A stretch of DNA of 64,000 nucleotides from Candidatus Accumulibacter regalis (GTDB lineage Bacteria > Pseudomonadota > Gammaproteobacteria > Burkholderiales > Rhodocyclaceae). The DNA lies in contig JEMY01000008.1 of the NCBI GenBank assembly GCA_000585075.1, forward strand, positions 85,738-149,737. Reading direction: 5' to 3'. This document shows positions 19,190 to 30,617 of this stretch, piece by piece (within the stretch, counting starts at the first letter, position 1; every line of letters starts with the position of its first letter). The notes under the pieces are model-generated. The model was not told where the DNA came from and ran no database searches. It saw nothing but the letters and a program-made list of their open reading frames with translations. Both the position numbers and the translations under genes were made by a program.

Positions 19190-20287
19190 TTACTTCTTCA
19201 CGTAGTCGTACTTGCCACCTTGCCACTGATAGACCATGAAGCCGGGCAGCTTGTTGTCGCCCTTGGCGTCGAAGCTCAGTTTGCCGATCACCGTGTCGAA
19301 GCTGCCGGAACGCAGAGCCTTCTCCATATCCTTGTACTTGGTGCTCTTGGCGGCGGTGGCGGCGTCGGCAAACAACTGCATGGCCGCATAGGCGTACATC
19401 ACGTAGCCCTCGGGCTCGACCTTGGCGTCACGGAATTTCTTGACGACGGCGGCGGCAGAAGGGTTCTTGCGCGGATCCGGCGCAAAGGTGAAGAAGACGT
19501 TGTCGGCGGCGGGGCCGGCAGCGGTCACCAGTTCCGAGTTGGTCATCGTGTCACCGCCCATCACCATCAGCTTCAGGCCCGCCTGCTGTGCCTGGCGCAG
19601 GATCAGCGCCACTTCGGTGTGGTAGCCACCGAAGGCCATCACCCCGACGCCAGCCGACTTGAGCTTGCTGACCAGGCCCGAATAGTCCTTTTCACCGGCG
19701 GTGATCGATTCGCGCAGCGCTGGCTTGACGCCCTTGGCTTCCATGGCCTTGGCGATTTCGTCGGCGAGGCCCTTGCCGTAGGCGCTCTTGTCGTCGACCA
19801 CGGCGATCTTCTGGCCCTTGAAGTGTTCGGCCAGGAAGGTGCCGGCGACCAGGCCCTGCTGGTCATCCCGACCCATGATGCGGAAAATGTTCTTCAGGCC
19901 GCGCTCGGTGACCTGCGGGTTGGTCGACACCGTGGCCATCGGAATCTGCGACTCGTTGTACACGTCGGACGCCGGGATCGTCGAACTCGAACACCAGTGA
20001 CCGTGCATGAAGACGATCTGCTTGTTGACCATCGTGTTGGCCACCGAAACGGCCTGCTTCGGGTCGCAGGCGTCGTCGCCGACTTCCAGTTGCAGCTTCT
20101 GCCCGAGGACGCCGCCCTTGGCGTTGATGTCGGCGATGGCCATTTCGGCCCCCTTGCGGATCTGGTCACCCGCCGACGCGTACTGACCGGTCATCGGGCC
20201 GGCGATGGCCACCAGAATGTCGGCGTAAGCGCTGCCGCCGGCGAGAGCCAGCAGACTGAAGCTGGCCGTCAGGATCGACTTTCTCAT
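19190..20287 (-). CDS. livK: Periplasmic amino-acid-binding protein, LivK/LivJ type
   Basis: This 365-aa secreted protein has a signal peptide ending at about AYA-D (residues 1-22), then the type I periplasmic fold: ILVAIAGPMTGQYASAG, GGVLGQKLQLEVGDDAC and AYGKGLADEI. It should capture the ligand for the LivHMGF permease. AAGGAGG lies just ahead of the ATG, which overlaps the gntR stop by four bases. Ligand specificity within this family is broad (Leu/Ile/Val, Glu, Pro, amides), and the putA neighbour makes proline or related amino acids worth testing. Confidence 0.9.
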   Translation of the reverse strand: MRKSILTASFSLLALAGGSAYADILVAIAGPMTGQYASAGDQIRKGAEMAIADINAKGGVLGQKLQLEVGDDACDPKQAVSVANTMVNKQIVFMHGHWCSSSTIPASDVYNESQIPMATVSTNPQVTERGLKNIFRIMGRDDQQGLVAGTFLAEHFKGQKIAVVDDKSAYGKGLADEIAKAMEAKGVKPALRESITAGEKDYSGLVSKLKSAGVGVMAFGGYHTEVALILRQAQQAGLKLMVMGGDTMTNSELVTAAGPAADNVFFTFAPDPRKNPSAAAVVKKFRDAKVEPEGYVMYAYAAMQLFADAATAAKSTKYKDMEKALRSGSFDTVIGKLSFDAKGDNKLPGFMVYQWQGGKYDYVKK

Positions 20288-20982
20288 TTGTTTCCTCCTT
20301 TGCCACGGTGGTAATTCAGGTAATGGACAAGTGACGCACCCGCATCGAGCACGTGTGCCCGCGTGAGTTCTGCCGCCGCGTCCGGGTCCCGGCGAACGAA
20401 GGCTTCGAGAATCTCGGCGTGTTCGTGCACGGTCTTGGGCAGTTCGGTGGTGATCGACAAGAGCGCGCGCACGTAGCGTTCGACCTTGTTGTACAGCGAT
20501 CGGATTTCAGCCAGCAGGATCGGTCGCTCGGCTGCCGCGTAGAGCGTCGAATGGAACAGCCAGTTCAATTCGCCCCAGCGGCCGGCGTCGGTGGCCAGCG
20601 CAAAACCTTCAAGATGCTGGCGCGCGCCGGCGATGGCCTCGTCGTCGATCAGCGGCGCCGACAGGCGCGCCGCGCGCGCTTCGAGCATGGCGCGGATTTC
20701 CATGTATTCGCCGATCTCGGCAGCCGACAGCGAGGCGACCACCACACCCCGGTTGGGCAGGAACGTGACCAGGCCTTTGGCCTCGAGGTGCTTCAACGCT
20801 TCGCGGACGGGGATCTTGCTGACGTGAAAGTGGCTGGCGATTTCGTCCTGGCGGAGCATCTCGCCGGCCGGCAGCACACCGTCGACGATCGCTTTCTTGA
20901 GCATCTGCGCCACATGGTCCGACGCGCTCAGGCGCGGGATCCTCGCGGCGGGAATCAGTTCAAGCGCGGGCGGAATGGGCAA
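20284..20982 (-). CDS. GntR-family (FadR/FCD subgroup) regulator
   Basis: This 232-aa protein has an N-terminal winged helix (residues 18-85; RQDEIASHFHVSKIPVREAL is the recognition region) and an all-helical FCD ligand domain with metal-site-type Asp/His residues (NWLFHSTLY, HAEILEAF). The start is TTG 20982, with GGAGG eight bases upstream and no in-frame ATG nearby. It is the first gene of the operon and overlaps livK by four bases. A perfect palindrome lies directly ahead, so it probably controls itself and the transport/catabolic genes in response to an amino acid or its breakdown product. Confidence 0.88.
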   Translation of the reverse strand: MPIPPALELIPAARIPRLSASDHVAQMLKKAIVDGVLPAGEMLRQDEIASHFHVSKIPVREALKHLEAKGLVTFLPNRGVVVASLSAAEIGEYMEIRAMLEARAARLSAPLIDDEAIAGARQHLEGFALATDAGRWGELNWLFHSTLYAAAERPILLAEIRSLYNKVERYVRALLSITTELPKTVHEHAEILEAFVRRDPDAAAELTRAHVLDAGASLVHYLNYHRGKGGNK

Positions 20983-20997
20983 TGAGCGAGCCTCCGA

Positions 20998-21013
20998 ATA
21001 TCGTATACGATAT
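20998..21013. promoter_or_regulatory. Perfect 16-bp palindrome, likely GntR operator
   Basis: ATATCGTATACGATAT is its own reverse complement, and its core TCGTATACGA resembles operators of FadR/FCD-type GntR regulators. It lies 16 bp ahead of the gntR start, in the 131-bp gap shared with the divergent ygiQ gene. A TTGAAC (minus strand, 21029-21024) sits 16 bases from TATACG within the palindrome, so binding would cover a possible promoter. Confidence 0.75.
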
Positions 21014-21113
21014 AAACGTTCCCGTTCAAGCTAGCGGCGGATGCGCAGAATAGCAAGCTGCAGTGCAGCAATTAAAGGGTGACCCGGGAAGCTTCCTGTA
21101 GAATCGCGTGCCC

Positions 21114-23360
<2,247 letters not shown>

Positions 23361-23435
23361 TTCGCCTCACCGCGAAGACTCGACAAGCGACGCCGGAGGT
23401 CTGGCGCGCACGCGTCCAGCCTGGCCTGCCCGCGA

Positions 23436-23774
23436 TCAGACGGGGAGGGCGGGCGATTCGTAGTGGACCGCCAGCCAGATCGTCGCCTGCCCGGGTGGCG
23501 TCCAGTCAACCCGATGCCGGCGGCGCGGCGCGATGTTCACGCAATCCCCCGCCTTGAGGTGCTCGGCCAGCGGCGGGTCTTCGAAGCGCAACAGTGCCTC
23601 CCCCTGCAGCAGCACGATCCACTCTCCGAGCGCCTGTTCGTACCAGAAACCCGGCGCGCTTGCCTGGCCGGTCGACACGATACGTTCGATCCTTAGGCCC
23701 GGTCGGGCAAGCAGTTCGAGAAACTGCTCGTCGGGCGCTGAGTCTGGCGGCAGTTCGGCGAAGATGTTTTTCAT
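23436..23774 (-). CDS. Small cupin-domain protein
   Basis: This 112-aa single-domain beta barrel shows cupin motif 1 as EQALGEWIVLLQGEALLRFE and motif 2 as LKAGDCVNIAPRRRHRVDW. Only part of the usual metal-binding His set is clear (His in RRRHRVDW, Glu in EQALGEW). ATG 23774 is the first start within the conserved region; the longer frame upstream is not protein-like. The function may be metabolite binding or isomerisation, but nothing nearby decides it. It converges with ygiQ, 75 bp away. Confidence 0.8.
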   Translation of the reverse strand: MKNIFAELPPDSAPDEQFLELLARPGLRIERIVSTGQASAPGFWYEQALGEWIVLLQGEALLRFEDPPLAEHLKAGDCVNIAPRRRHRVDWTPPGQATIWLAVHYESPALPV

Positions 23775-23985
23775 CGGGGGTGGGCGCGGAAAACACGAAA
23801 TTCTACGCCACGTTCCGGCCGACGGCCGGAGCGCCCTGAATGCCCCGATGGCGGCTGTCGCTCTATTCCGTCGAAAACCCCGGGGGCCATCGATCGCTCC
23901 CGAACGGATGTACGGATGCTGATCGTCGTCTACCGCTAGCGCACTGGCGGCGATGCCATTGACGTCCTGACGGCAAGGACCTAGC

Positions 23986-25695
23986 ATGGCCGGCCGGCTG
24001 CTTCCGGCGATTCCTCTTCCGGAGACGCCCATGGACGTGGCGACAAACGACGCAGGCCAGCGGGTCCGCCATTTCCGGCAGATCCTGATGTGGCCCTTGC
24101 AACTGATGCCGCTGGCCGAGGGCGGACCTTTCCGGAACCACAGTCAGTTGCTCGATCGTATCGACGCTGACAACCCGTGGCGGGAACTGGCCGACGAGTT
24201 CAGCGGCGACCCCGAGCAGTTTCACGAACGCCATTACAGCGAGTTCGTGACCTTCCTGCCGCACGTCCAGCGCTTCCTCTATGGCGAAGGCGGGGGTCAG
24301 ATGGGGAGCAGTTCGCGCCACGGCGAATCGCCGATCCGCGTCTTCCGTCGCCACGACGTGGCCAAGGTGCGCATGCACTACAAGGACCGCGAGCAGCCGA
24401 TCGATTTCGACGTCGCCCACCTCGACCTCTATTTCTTCTACGACATCGAGATCCTCATCCTGGTCGTCGAGATCTTTGCCGACGACCTCGAACTGCGGCA
24501 GGTGCACGACACGCTGTACCGCTTCGGGCGGGCCTATCCACCGTCCTGGGACGACGATGGCAGCGGTAGCCACTGCCTGAAACGCAGCGAATGGATCGCC
24601 CTGGACGGCCGGGTGCTGGCCGCTTCGGACTACGAGAAACGCAGCAAGTACCTCACCTTCGTCTCGCGCTTCCGCGCCCCGTGCATCTCGTCGCACTGGG
24701 AGTTCCTGCTCCGGCCACTGGTGCTGCACCACTCGGACGAGGAAGGCCTGGTCCGCTACCGGCAGATCGAGTATCACCGCATGCCGCTCCTCGCCTACCT
24801 GGCGATGGACGACCCGCGCACGCTCAGCCGTGACGACTTCGCGCGCCTGGTGCTGGTCACCGGACCGGGGAAGATCGGCGCGCCGCCCGCTTCCGAGCTG
24901 CCGCTCGACGATTTCGAAGCGCGCTATTGCTACGACCGCTACTGGCACCCGCACGCCGAGCAGCCGGGAAGCCGGCAGCTCTCCTGCGGGCACGCGGTCA
25001 TCATGGTCGGCAGCGCCCGCGACGTCTACTTCAGCGGCCTGGAGAACGGTCTGCTCGGGCAGTTTCGGCACCAGTTCTTCCTCCTCGCGCTGATCCCGCA
25101 CTTTCACAAGGCCGCCTTGCTGATGCTCTCCGACCGCCTGGTGACGGCACTCAATCACCTCCGCATCGGCCAGCCCGAATCGGTCAAGGAATTCAAGCGC
25201 GCCATTCGGCAGATCCTCGAAGTCTTCCTGCGCTTCACCCATCGCTACTGGTTCTACGAGATTTCCGACCAGGCACAGGCCCGCTCGATGTTCAAGCTGA
25301 CCAGGGAGCACCTGGGCACCGAGCGCCTGTATAGCGAATTGCGCGAGGAAATCCAGGACATGAGCCAGTACCTCGACAGCGACAGCCTGCGCCGGCAGTC
25401 CAATACGGTTGTCCGCCTGACCGTGGTGACCACCGCCGGCCTGATCGCCACGATCACCACCGGCGTCCTCGGAATGAACCTGCTCGACGCCACGCACGCT
25501 CCCTTCGCCGAGCGACTGGCGCTGTTTGCGCTGGTCGCCGTGCCGTCGGCGCTGCTCACCGGTTTCGCCATCGCCAAGTCGAAGGCGCTCTCGGAGTTTC
25601 TCGAGGCGCTGTCCGACGAACGTCTCTCGCCGCGCGCCAAACTTGCCACGCTGACGGCCGTCTGGCGACGGCCACGCCCACCCGACGGCGGCTGA
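23986..25695 (+). CDS. CorA-like membrane protein with a large N-terminal domain
   Basis: This 569-aa protein ends in two hydrophobic helices (about 475-500 and 510-535). The first is closed by GVLGMN (GMN near 495), the CorA-type metal-channel signature, followed by a charged tail. The long helical stretch before it (about 370-470, with LTREHLGTERLYSELREEI) fits the CorA stalk. The N-terminal about 350 residues (HFRQILMWPLQL through FYDIEILILVVEIFADDL) resemble no CorA domain I know. Divalent cation transport is a family-based guess. Starts at 23986 and 24031 both have reasonable ribosome binding sites. Confidence 0.7.
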   Translation: MAGRLLPAIPLPETPMDVATNDAGQRVRHFRQILMWPLQLMPLAEGGPFRNHSQLLDRIDADNPWRELADEFSGDPEQFHERHYSEFVTFLPHVQRFLYGEGGGQMGSSSRHGESPIRVFRRHDVAKVRMHYKDREQPIDFDVAHLDLYFFYDIEILILVVEIFADDLELRQVHDTLYRFGRAYPPSWDDDGSGSHCLKRSEWIALDGRVLAASDYEKRSKYLTFVSRFRAPCISSHWEFLLRPLVLHHSDEEGLVRYRQIEYHRMPLLAYLAMDDPRTLSRDDFARLVLVTGPGKIGAPPASELPLDDFEARYCYDRYWHPHAEQPGSRQLSCGHAVIMVGSARDVYFSGLENGLLGQFRHQFFLLALIPHFHKAALLMLSDRLVTALNHLRIGQPESVKEFKRAIRQILEVFLRFTHRYWFYEISDQAQARSMFKLTREHLGTERLYSELREEIQDMSQYLDSDSLRRQSNTVVRLTVVTTAGLIATITTGVLGMNLLDATHAPFAERLALFALVAVPSALLTGFAIAKSKALSEFLEALSDERLSPRAKLATLTAVWRRPRPPDGG

Positions 25696-26170
25696 GCAGC
25701 GGTTCTCGCCAGGTCAATTCTTTGACTAGTTGTCGGCCACAGCAGCGCAGCGGCAGCTGGCCATTGCGGTGCCGGGCACTTGCGCAGCACGTCGGCCTTA
25801 GGGAAGGCCTTTCATCATTCACTACTTGGCCTTTCCGGCCATGGCAGGCGACCAACAGGGTAGCTGTTTGCCCGGTTTTGTTGCTGCCCACAGGATTTAG
25901 CGTTTATGATGCTGACGAAATGCCGAGGGCAACACGGATCGATCGCGGTAGCGAAACATCGGTTCTCGGCGAGTCCCGCTCTCACCACGCCAAGCTGATG
26001 CTCAGGTTTGCCCAATTCGCTTCATCGGCTGGCGCCTTCGAAATCTGCTCGGCCGAGCCCCGAAGGACGCCAAGCGGTGTCACCCGCAGCCTGCCAAGTT
26101 CCGAGTCGGGTCATCGCCAACGAACCGATCCAAACGCTACGCCAACAGAAGCAACACTTAGGAGGGATAA
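25696..26170. other. Intergenic region ahead of the arylsulfatase
   Basis: These 475 bp show no believable gene. A possible promoter is TTGCTG (25881-25886), 18 bases, TATGAT (25905-25910), with the start codon about 260 bp further on. A strong ribosome binding site AGGAGG lies at 26160-26165. Confidence 0.4.
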
Positions 26171-27913
26171 ATGAAGCTTGTCTCGATGTTCCACTGTAGA
26201 TTACTGACACTTTTCGCCGTGCTGACCCTGGGCGCCGGATCAGCCTTCGCCGCTGCCGCCGCGACGGCGACAGCGGGTGCCACCGCCGGTGCCAAGCCCA
26301 ACATCGTGTTCATCATGGGCGACGACATTGGCTGGATGCAGCCGAGCATCTATCATCAGGGCCTGATGGTCGGCGAAACGCCGAACATCGATCGCATCGG
26401 CAAGGAAGGTGCGAGATTCATGACCTATTACGCCGAGCAGAGTTGTACGGCCGGGCGCAACGCCTTCTTCACCGGCATGCATCCGCTGCGCACGGGCATG
26501 ATCCCGCCGCAACTGCCGGGTAGCCCGTCCTGGTTGCGTCCGGGCACGCCTTCGCTGGCCAAGTTCCTGCTCGACCTCGGTTACAACACTGGCGAGTTCG
26601 GCAAGAATCATCTCGGCGACCATTTCGAGGCGCTGCCGACTTCGCACGGCTTTCAGGAATACTGGGGTTACCTCTATCACCTCGACGCCATGCAGGGCGT
26701 GAGCTTCGTCGATATCAACAAGACGCCGCTGGTGCAGGGCATTGCGCCGCCGTGCAAGAACACGCCGATCACCGGCCTGCCCGAAGTGCCCGGCGCCGTC
26801 GATCCGAAAACGGCGACCTGTCTCACCCCACCGCGGCCAGTCATCTGGTGCAAGTCCAGTGACGGCACGCAGCAGAACACGACGTGCAAGGACGAAGGTC
26901 CGCTGACCCTGGAACGTTCGCGGACCGTCGACGAGGAAATCTCGGCCAAGGTCATCGACTTCATGGACCGCAACGATCCGAAGAAGACCGGCAAACCGTT
27001 CTTCGTCTGGTACAACCCGGCGCGTATGCACGTTACGACCATGCTGTCGCCGAAGTACGAGGCGATGGTCGGCGAACCCGGCGGCAAGGACTGGGGGACC
27101 AACGAAGCCGGCATGAAGCAGATGGACGACAACATCGGCGCCGTGATGAAGAAGCTGGAGGACATGGGCCAGCTCGACAACACCATCGTCGTGTTCACCA
27201 CCGACAACGGCGCCGAGACCATCACCTTTCCCGACGGTGGCAACACCCCCTTCAAGGGCGGCAAGCTGACCACCTGGGAAGGCGGCATGCGCGCACCGAT
27301 GCTCATGCGCTGGCCGGGCGTCATCAAGCCGGGTACGGTCAAGGATGACATCTTCGCCTCGCTCGACTGGGTACCGACACTGGTTAACATCGCGGGCGGG
27401 GCCAAGGGCAACGCACTCAACGAGCAGATCATGGCCGGCAAGTACCCCGGCATCGTCAAGACCAAGCTCGACGGCGTCGACCAGACCGATTACCTTACCG
27501 GCAAGTCGGAGAAATCGGCGCGTGAGGTGTTTTTCTACTACACCGGTTCGCAACCGTCGGCGGTGCGCTACAAGAACTGGAAGATGTATTACACGATCGT
27601 TCCCGATACCGCGACCGGCGGGCTGTTCGGCGCCGTCAGTTTTCACTGGACGCAGCTCCTCAACCTCAAGCGCGACCCCTTCGAGACGACCGTCGGCTCC
27701 GACGCGAAGTCCTTGCTGGGTTACGGCGGCGCGCTCGGCTCTCCGGGCAACGCCTATATCTACAACTGGAACATGTTGCCGATCGGCCAGTTGCTGTGGG
27801 AGAAGGAGCTGTTCTCGTACAAGGAGTTTCCGCCGATGCAGGCACCGGAGACCTATAACCTGGATGGCATTCTCAAGGCCATGCAGCAAGGTGGCCACCA
27901 CGGCCACGATTGA
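26171..27913 (+). CDS. Secreted arylsulfatase
   Basis: This 580-aa sulfatase hydrolyses sulfate esters outside the cytoplasm. A signal peptide covers about residues 1-29 (cleavage near SAFA-AA). Metal ligands appear in FIMGDDIGW and FTTDNGAE. The active-site signature is CTAGR, with Cys at about residue 92; it fits C-x-[P/A]-x-R and must be converted to formylglycine. The second sulfatase signature is GYNTGEFGKNHLGD. The tail ends HHGHD. No active formylglycine-generating enzyme is in the window. It is preceded by AGGAGG and followed by a strong terminator, so it is transcribed alone. Confidence 0.92.
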   Translation: MKLVSMFHCRLLTLFAVLTLGAGSAFAAAAATATAGATAGAKPNIVFIMGDDIGWMQPSIYHQGLMVGETPNIDRIGKEGARFMTYYAEQSCTAGRNAFFTGMHPLRTGMIPPQLPGSPSWLRPGTPSLAKFLLDLGYNTGEFGKNHLGDHFEALPTSHGFQEYWGYLYHLDAMQGVSFVDINKTPLVQGIAPPCKNTPITGLPEVPGAVDPKTATCLTPPRPVIWCKSSDGTQQNTTCKDEGPLTLERSRTVDEEISAKVIDFMDRNDPKKTGKPFFVWYNPARMHVTTMLSPKYEAMVGEPGGKDWGTNEAGMKQMDDNIGAVMKKLEDMGQLDNTIVVFTTDNGAETITFPDGGNTPFKGGKLTTWEGGMRAPMLMRWPGVIKPGTVKDDIFASLDWVPTLVNIAGGAKGNALNEQIMAGKYPGIVKTKLDGVDQTDYLTGKSEKSAREVFFYYTGSQPSAVRYKNWKMYYTIVPDTATGGLFGAVSFHWTQLLNLKRDPFETTVGSDAKSLLGYGGALGSPGNAYIYNWNMLPIGQLLWEKELFSYKEFPPMQAPETYNLDGILKAMQQGGHHGHD

Positions 27914-27946
27914 GTCGGCACGCTGACGGCTCGTGACATGCCCCTG

Positions 27947-27973
27947 CGGGCGCCCGAATCGGGCGCCCGTTTG
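27947..27973 (+). terminator. Rho-independent terminator after the arylsulfatase
   Basis: CGGGCGCCCGA (27947-27957) pairs perfectly with TCGGGCGCCCG (27959-27969), followed by TTTG. It is 34 bp after the stop codon. Confidence 0.75.
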
Positions 27974-28185
27974 CTGAGCGCGGACGGTGGCCAGGGTCCG
28001 TTGGCGGTGTGAGGCAGGTCCCGTTCGGGCCGGCTGCAGCGCGGCGATGCCGGTGCTCCGGAGCGCGGGGTGGGAAAGACCGGGACTGGCGCAGCGCGCC
28101 CTGGAGTAGGTATCCTTGACGCTTTGCCGGTGCAGGCCATCGGCGCGCACGCGCCAGCGCGGCGCAAGAACCCGGGAAACCGCTC

Positions 28186-30534
28186 ATGATCATCGACAAG
28201 AAATCGCTGCTCCTGCTCATCGTCGTCCTTGGCGGCTGCGCCGCGATTACCCGCCACACGCTCAACGACGAGTATGGCGCGCCGGACCCCGCGCGCTTCG
28301 ACGTGCCCGCCGCGCCGCCGGCAGGATTCTCGTATCGCAGCGACGTCCAGCCGATTCTGGAAAAGCGATGCGTCGTCTGCCACGCCTGTTACGACGGGCC
28401 GTGCCAGTTGAAGTTCACGGCCTGGGAGGGGATCGCGCGCGGCACCAGCAAGGCGCTGGTCTACGACAGCGCTCGCCTGGACGAAGCCCCGTTGACGCGC
28501 CTGTTCACCGACGCGCAGAGCGCTTCGCAATGGCGCGGCAAGGGATTCTCGGCGGTCCTCAACGAGCGCGAGCAGACGCCGGAAGCGAATCTGGCGGCGA
28601 GCGTGATGTATCGGGCGCTCAAGCTGAAAGAGGACCATCCGCTGCCCGCCACGGCCATCCTCCCCGAGGCCTTCGATTTCTCGCTCGACCGGAAACAGCA
28701 GTGCCCGCGGATCGACGAATACGAGGCCTTCGAGCGCAAGAACCCCCTCTGGGGAATGCCCTTCGGGCTGCCGGGCCTGAACGATGGCGAAACGGCCACC
28801 CTGCGCCGCTGGCTGGAACTGGGCGCGCCCTTCGAGGGGCTGCCGCCGCTGCCGGAACGAATCGATGCGCAGGTCGCCGACTGGGAGGCGTTCCTGAATG
28901 GCGACTCGCTCAAGCAACGCCTGGCCAGCCGCTACATCTACGAACATCTTTTCCTGGCCCACCTGTACTTCGACGACGATGCGGCGCATCACTACTTCCG
29001 GATGGTCAGGTCGCGGACGCCGCCGGGCCAGCCGATCGACCTCATTGCCAGTCGCCGGCCGTACGACGACCCCGGCGTCGAGCGCGTCTACTACCGGCTC
29101 GATCGCGAACGGGAAACCATCGTCGACAAGACGCATCTGCCCTACGCACTCGGGCCCAAGCGCATGCAGCGCTGGCGACAGCTGTTCATCGAAGCCGACT
29201 ACACGCTCACGGAACTGCCTTCCTACGAGCTGAAAGCGGCCTCCAACCCCTTCGTGACCTTCCAGGCGCTGCCCACATCGGCGCGCTATCAGTTCATGCT
29301 CGACGAGGCGCAATTCACGATCATGAATTTCATCAAGGGCCCGGTCTGTCGTGGCCAGGTGGCGCTGAACGTGATCGAGGATCGTTTCTGGGTATTCTTC
29401 CTTGCCGACGCCGATCTGCAGGACCAGGCTGGAGAATTCCTGGCGCGCGAATCGAGCCTGCTCGCCTTGCCGGCGGCGCTGGGAAGCGACGCCGGGATCG
29501 TCGTTCCGTGGCGCAGGTACGCCAAGCTGCAGGCCGAGTACCTGCAGGCCAAGTCGAAGTTCCTCGATCGCTACGCGGCGGCAAACAAGGGCCCGAATCA
29601 GGAGTGGATCTGGAATGGCGACGGCAACAACCCGAACGCGGCGCTGACCATCTTCCGCCACTTCGACAATGCCTCGGTGGTCAAGGGCCTGGTCGGCGGT
29701 CCGCCGAAGACGGCGTGGGTGATCGGTTATGGCCTGCTCGAACGTATCCACTACCTGCTCGTTGCCGGTTACGACGTCTATGGCAACGTCGGCCACCAGC
29801 TGCTGTCGCGGCTGTACATGGACTTCCTGCGCATGGAAGGCGAGTTCAACTTCCTCACCTTACTGCCCCGCGCCGAGCGCAAGGCGGTGAGCGACTACTG
29901 GTATCGCGGTGCGAGCCAGGAGGTGAAGAACCACGTGTACGGAGATCTGGCCAGTTTCGACGCTCAGAGCGGCATCCGTTATCGCAGCAAGGATCCGCAG
30001 CGTGAGCTATACACGCTGCTCCAGCGCCGCCTGGCGCCGGTGCTGAACCACCAGTACGATCTCGCGCAAGTGAGCGATGCCGCATTACGCAGGGATCTCG
30101 CCACGCTCGCCAGTGCGCGCGGTGCGCCACTGTCGTGGTTTCCCGAGATGGTCTTCGTGCGTCTGGAGGATCCGCCGCGCGCGCCGCGATACTTCACGCT
30201 GCTGCGCAACACCGGCCATCGCAGCGTCTCCAGCCTGCTTCGCGAAGGGCACGAACTCCTGCCGTCCGAGAACACGATGACCGTGGTGCCCGGGTTCATC
30301 GGCGCCTATCCGAGCGCCATCTACCGCGTGCAACGCTCGGAAATCAAGGCCCTCGCGGCGGCCATCGGCAGCCTTTCGTCGGAGGACGACTACCGCGCGC
30401 TGGCCGACCGCTACGTCGTTCGGCGCAGCAACCCGCGGTTCTGGCAGGCCAGCGACGAGCTTCAGGAAGCGCATCTGCAATTTTCGCCGATCGGCTCCGG
30501 GCTGCTCGACTACAACCGCCTGGAGAACCGCTGA
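28186..30534 (+). CDS. cti: Periplasmic fatty acid cis/trans isomerase (Cti)
   Basis: This 782-aa protein matches the Cti family in length. An N-terminal signal with a lipobox-like LGGC (about residue 18) leads to the heme-c motif CVVCH at about residue 61, followed by ACYDGPCQLKF, the family hallmark. Cti turns cis into trans unsaturated fatty acids in membrane phospholipids directly, without double-bond loss, to stiffen the membrane quickly under solvent or heat stress. Later conserved blocks include YIYEHLFLAHLYF, LPTSARYQFMLD and FIKGPVCRGQVALNVI. It is transcribed alone. Confidence 0.9.
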   Translation: MIIDKKSLLLLIVVLGGCAAITRHTLNDEYGAPDPARFDVPAAPPAGFSYRSDVQPILEKRCVVCHACYDGPCQLKFTAWEGIARGTSKALVYDSARLDEAPLTRLFTDAQSASQWRGKGFSAVLNEREQTPEANLAASVMYRALKLKEDHPLPATAILPEAFDFSLDRKQQCPRIDEYEAFERKNPLWGMPFGLPGLNDGETATLRRWLELGAPFEGLPPLPERIDAQVADWEAFLNGDSLKQRLASRYIYEHLFLAHLYFDDDAAHHYFRMVRSRTPPGQPIDLIASRRPYDDPGVERVYYRLDRERETIVDKTHLPYALGPKRMQRWRQLFIEADYTLTELPSYELKAASNPFVTFQALPTSARYQFMLDEAQFTIMNFIKGPVCRGQVALNVIEDRFWVFFLADADLQDQAGEFLARESSLLALPAALGSDAGIVVPWRRYAKLQAEYLQAKSKFLDRYAAANKGPNQEWIWNGDGNNPNAALTIFRHFDNASVVKGLVGGPPKTAWVIGYGLLERIHYLLVAGYDVYGNVGHQLLSRLYMDFLRMEGEFNFLTLLPRAERKAVSDYWYRGASQEVKNHVYGDLASFDAQSGIRYRSKDPQRELYTLLQRRLAPVLNHQYDLAQVSDAALRRDLATLASARGAPLSWFPEMVFVRLEDPPRAPRYFTLLRNTGHRSVSSLLREGHELLPSENTMTVVPGFIGAYPSAIYRVQRSEIKALAAAIGSLSSEDDYRALADRYVVRRSNPRFWQASDELQEAHLQFSPIGSGLLDYNRLENR

Positions 30535-30617
30535 TCGACGATGCGCTCATTCGCCGGCAGGCAGGGGCGTGTTGCGGGTGACGAGAGGGCGCCGGCTGCA
30601 CGCCACCTTTCGCCGGC

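Noticed and set aside
28116..30005. A 629-codon plus-strand frame in a second register
   Set aside because: Overlaps cti in another frame and is Arg/Gly/Pro-rich; cti has the heme motif and family blocks.
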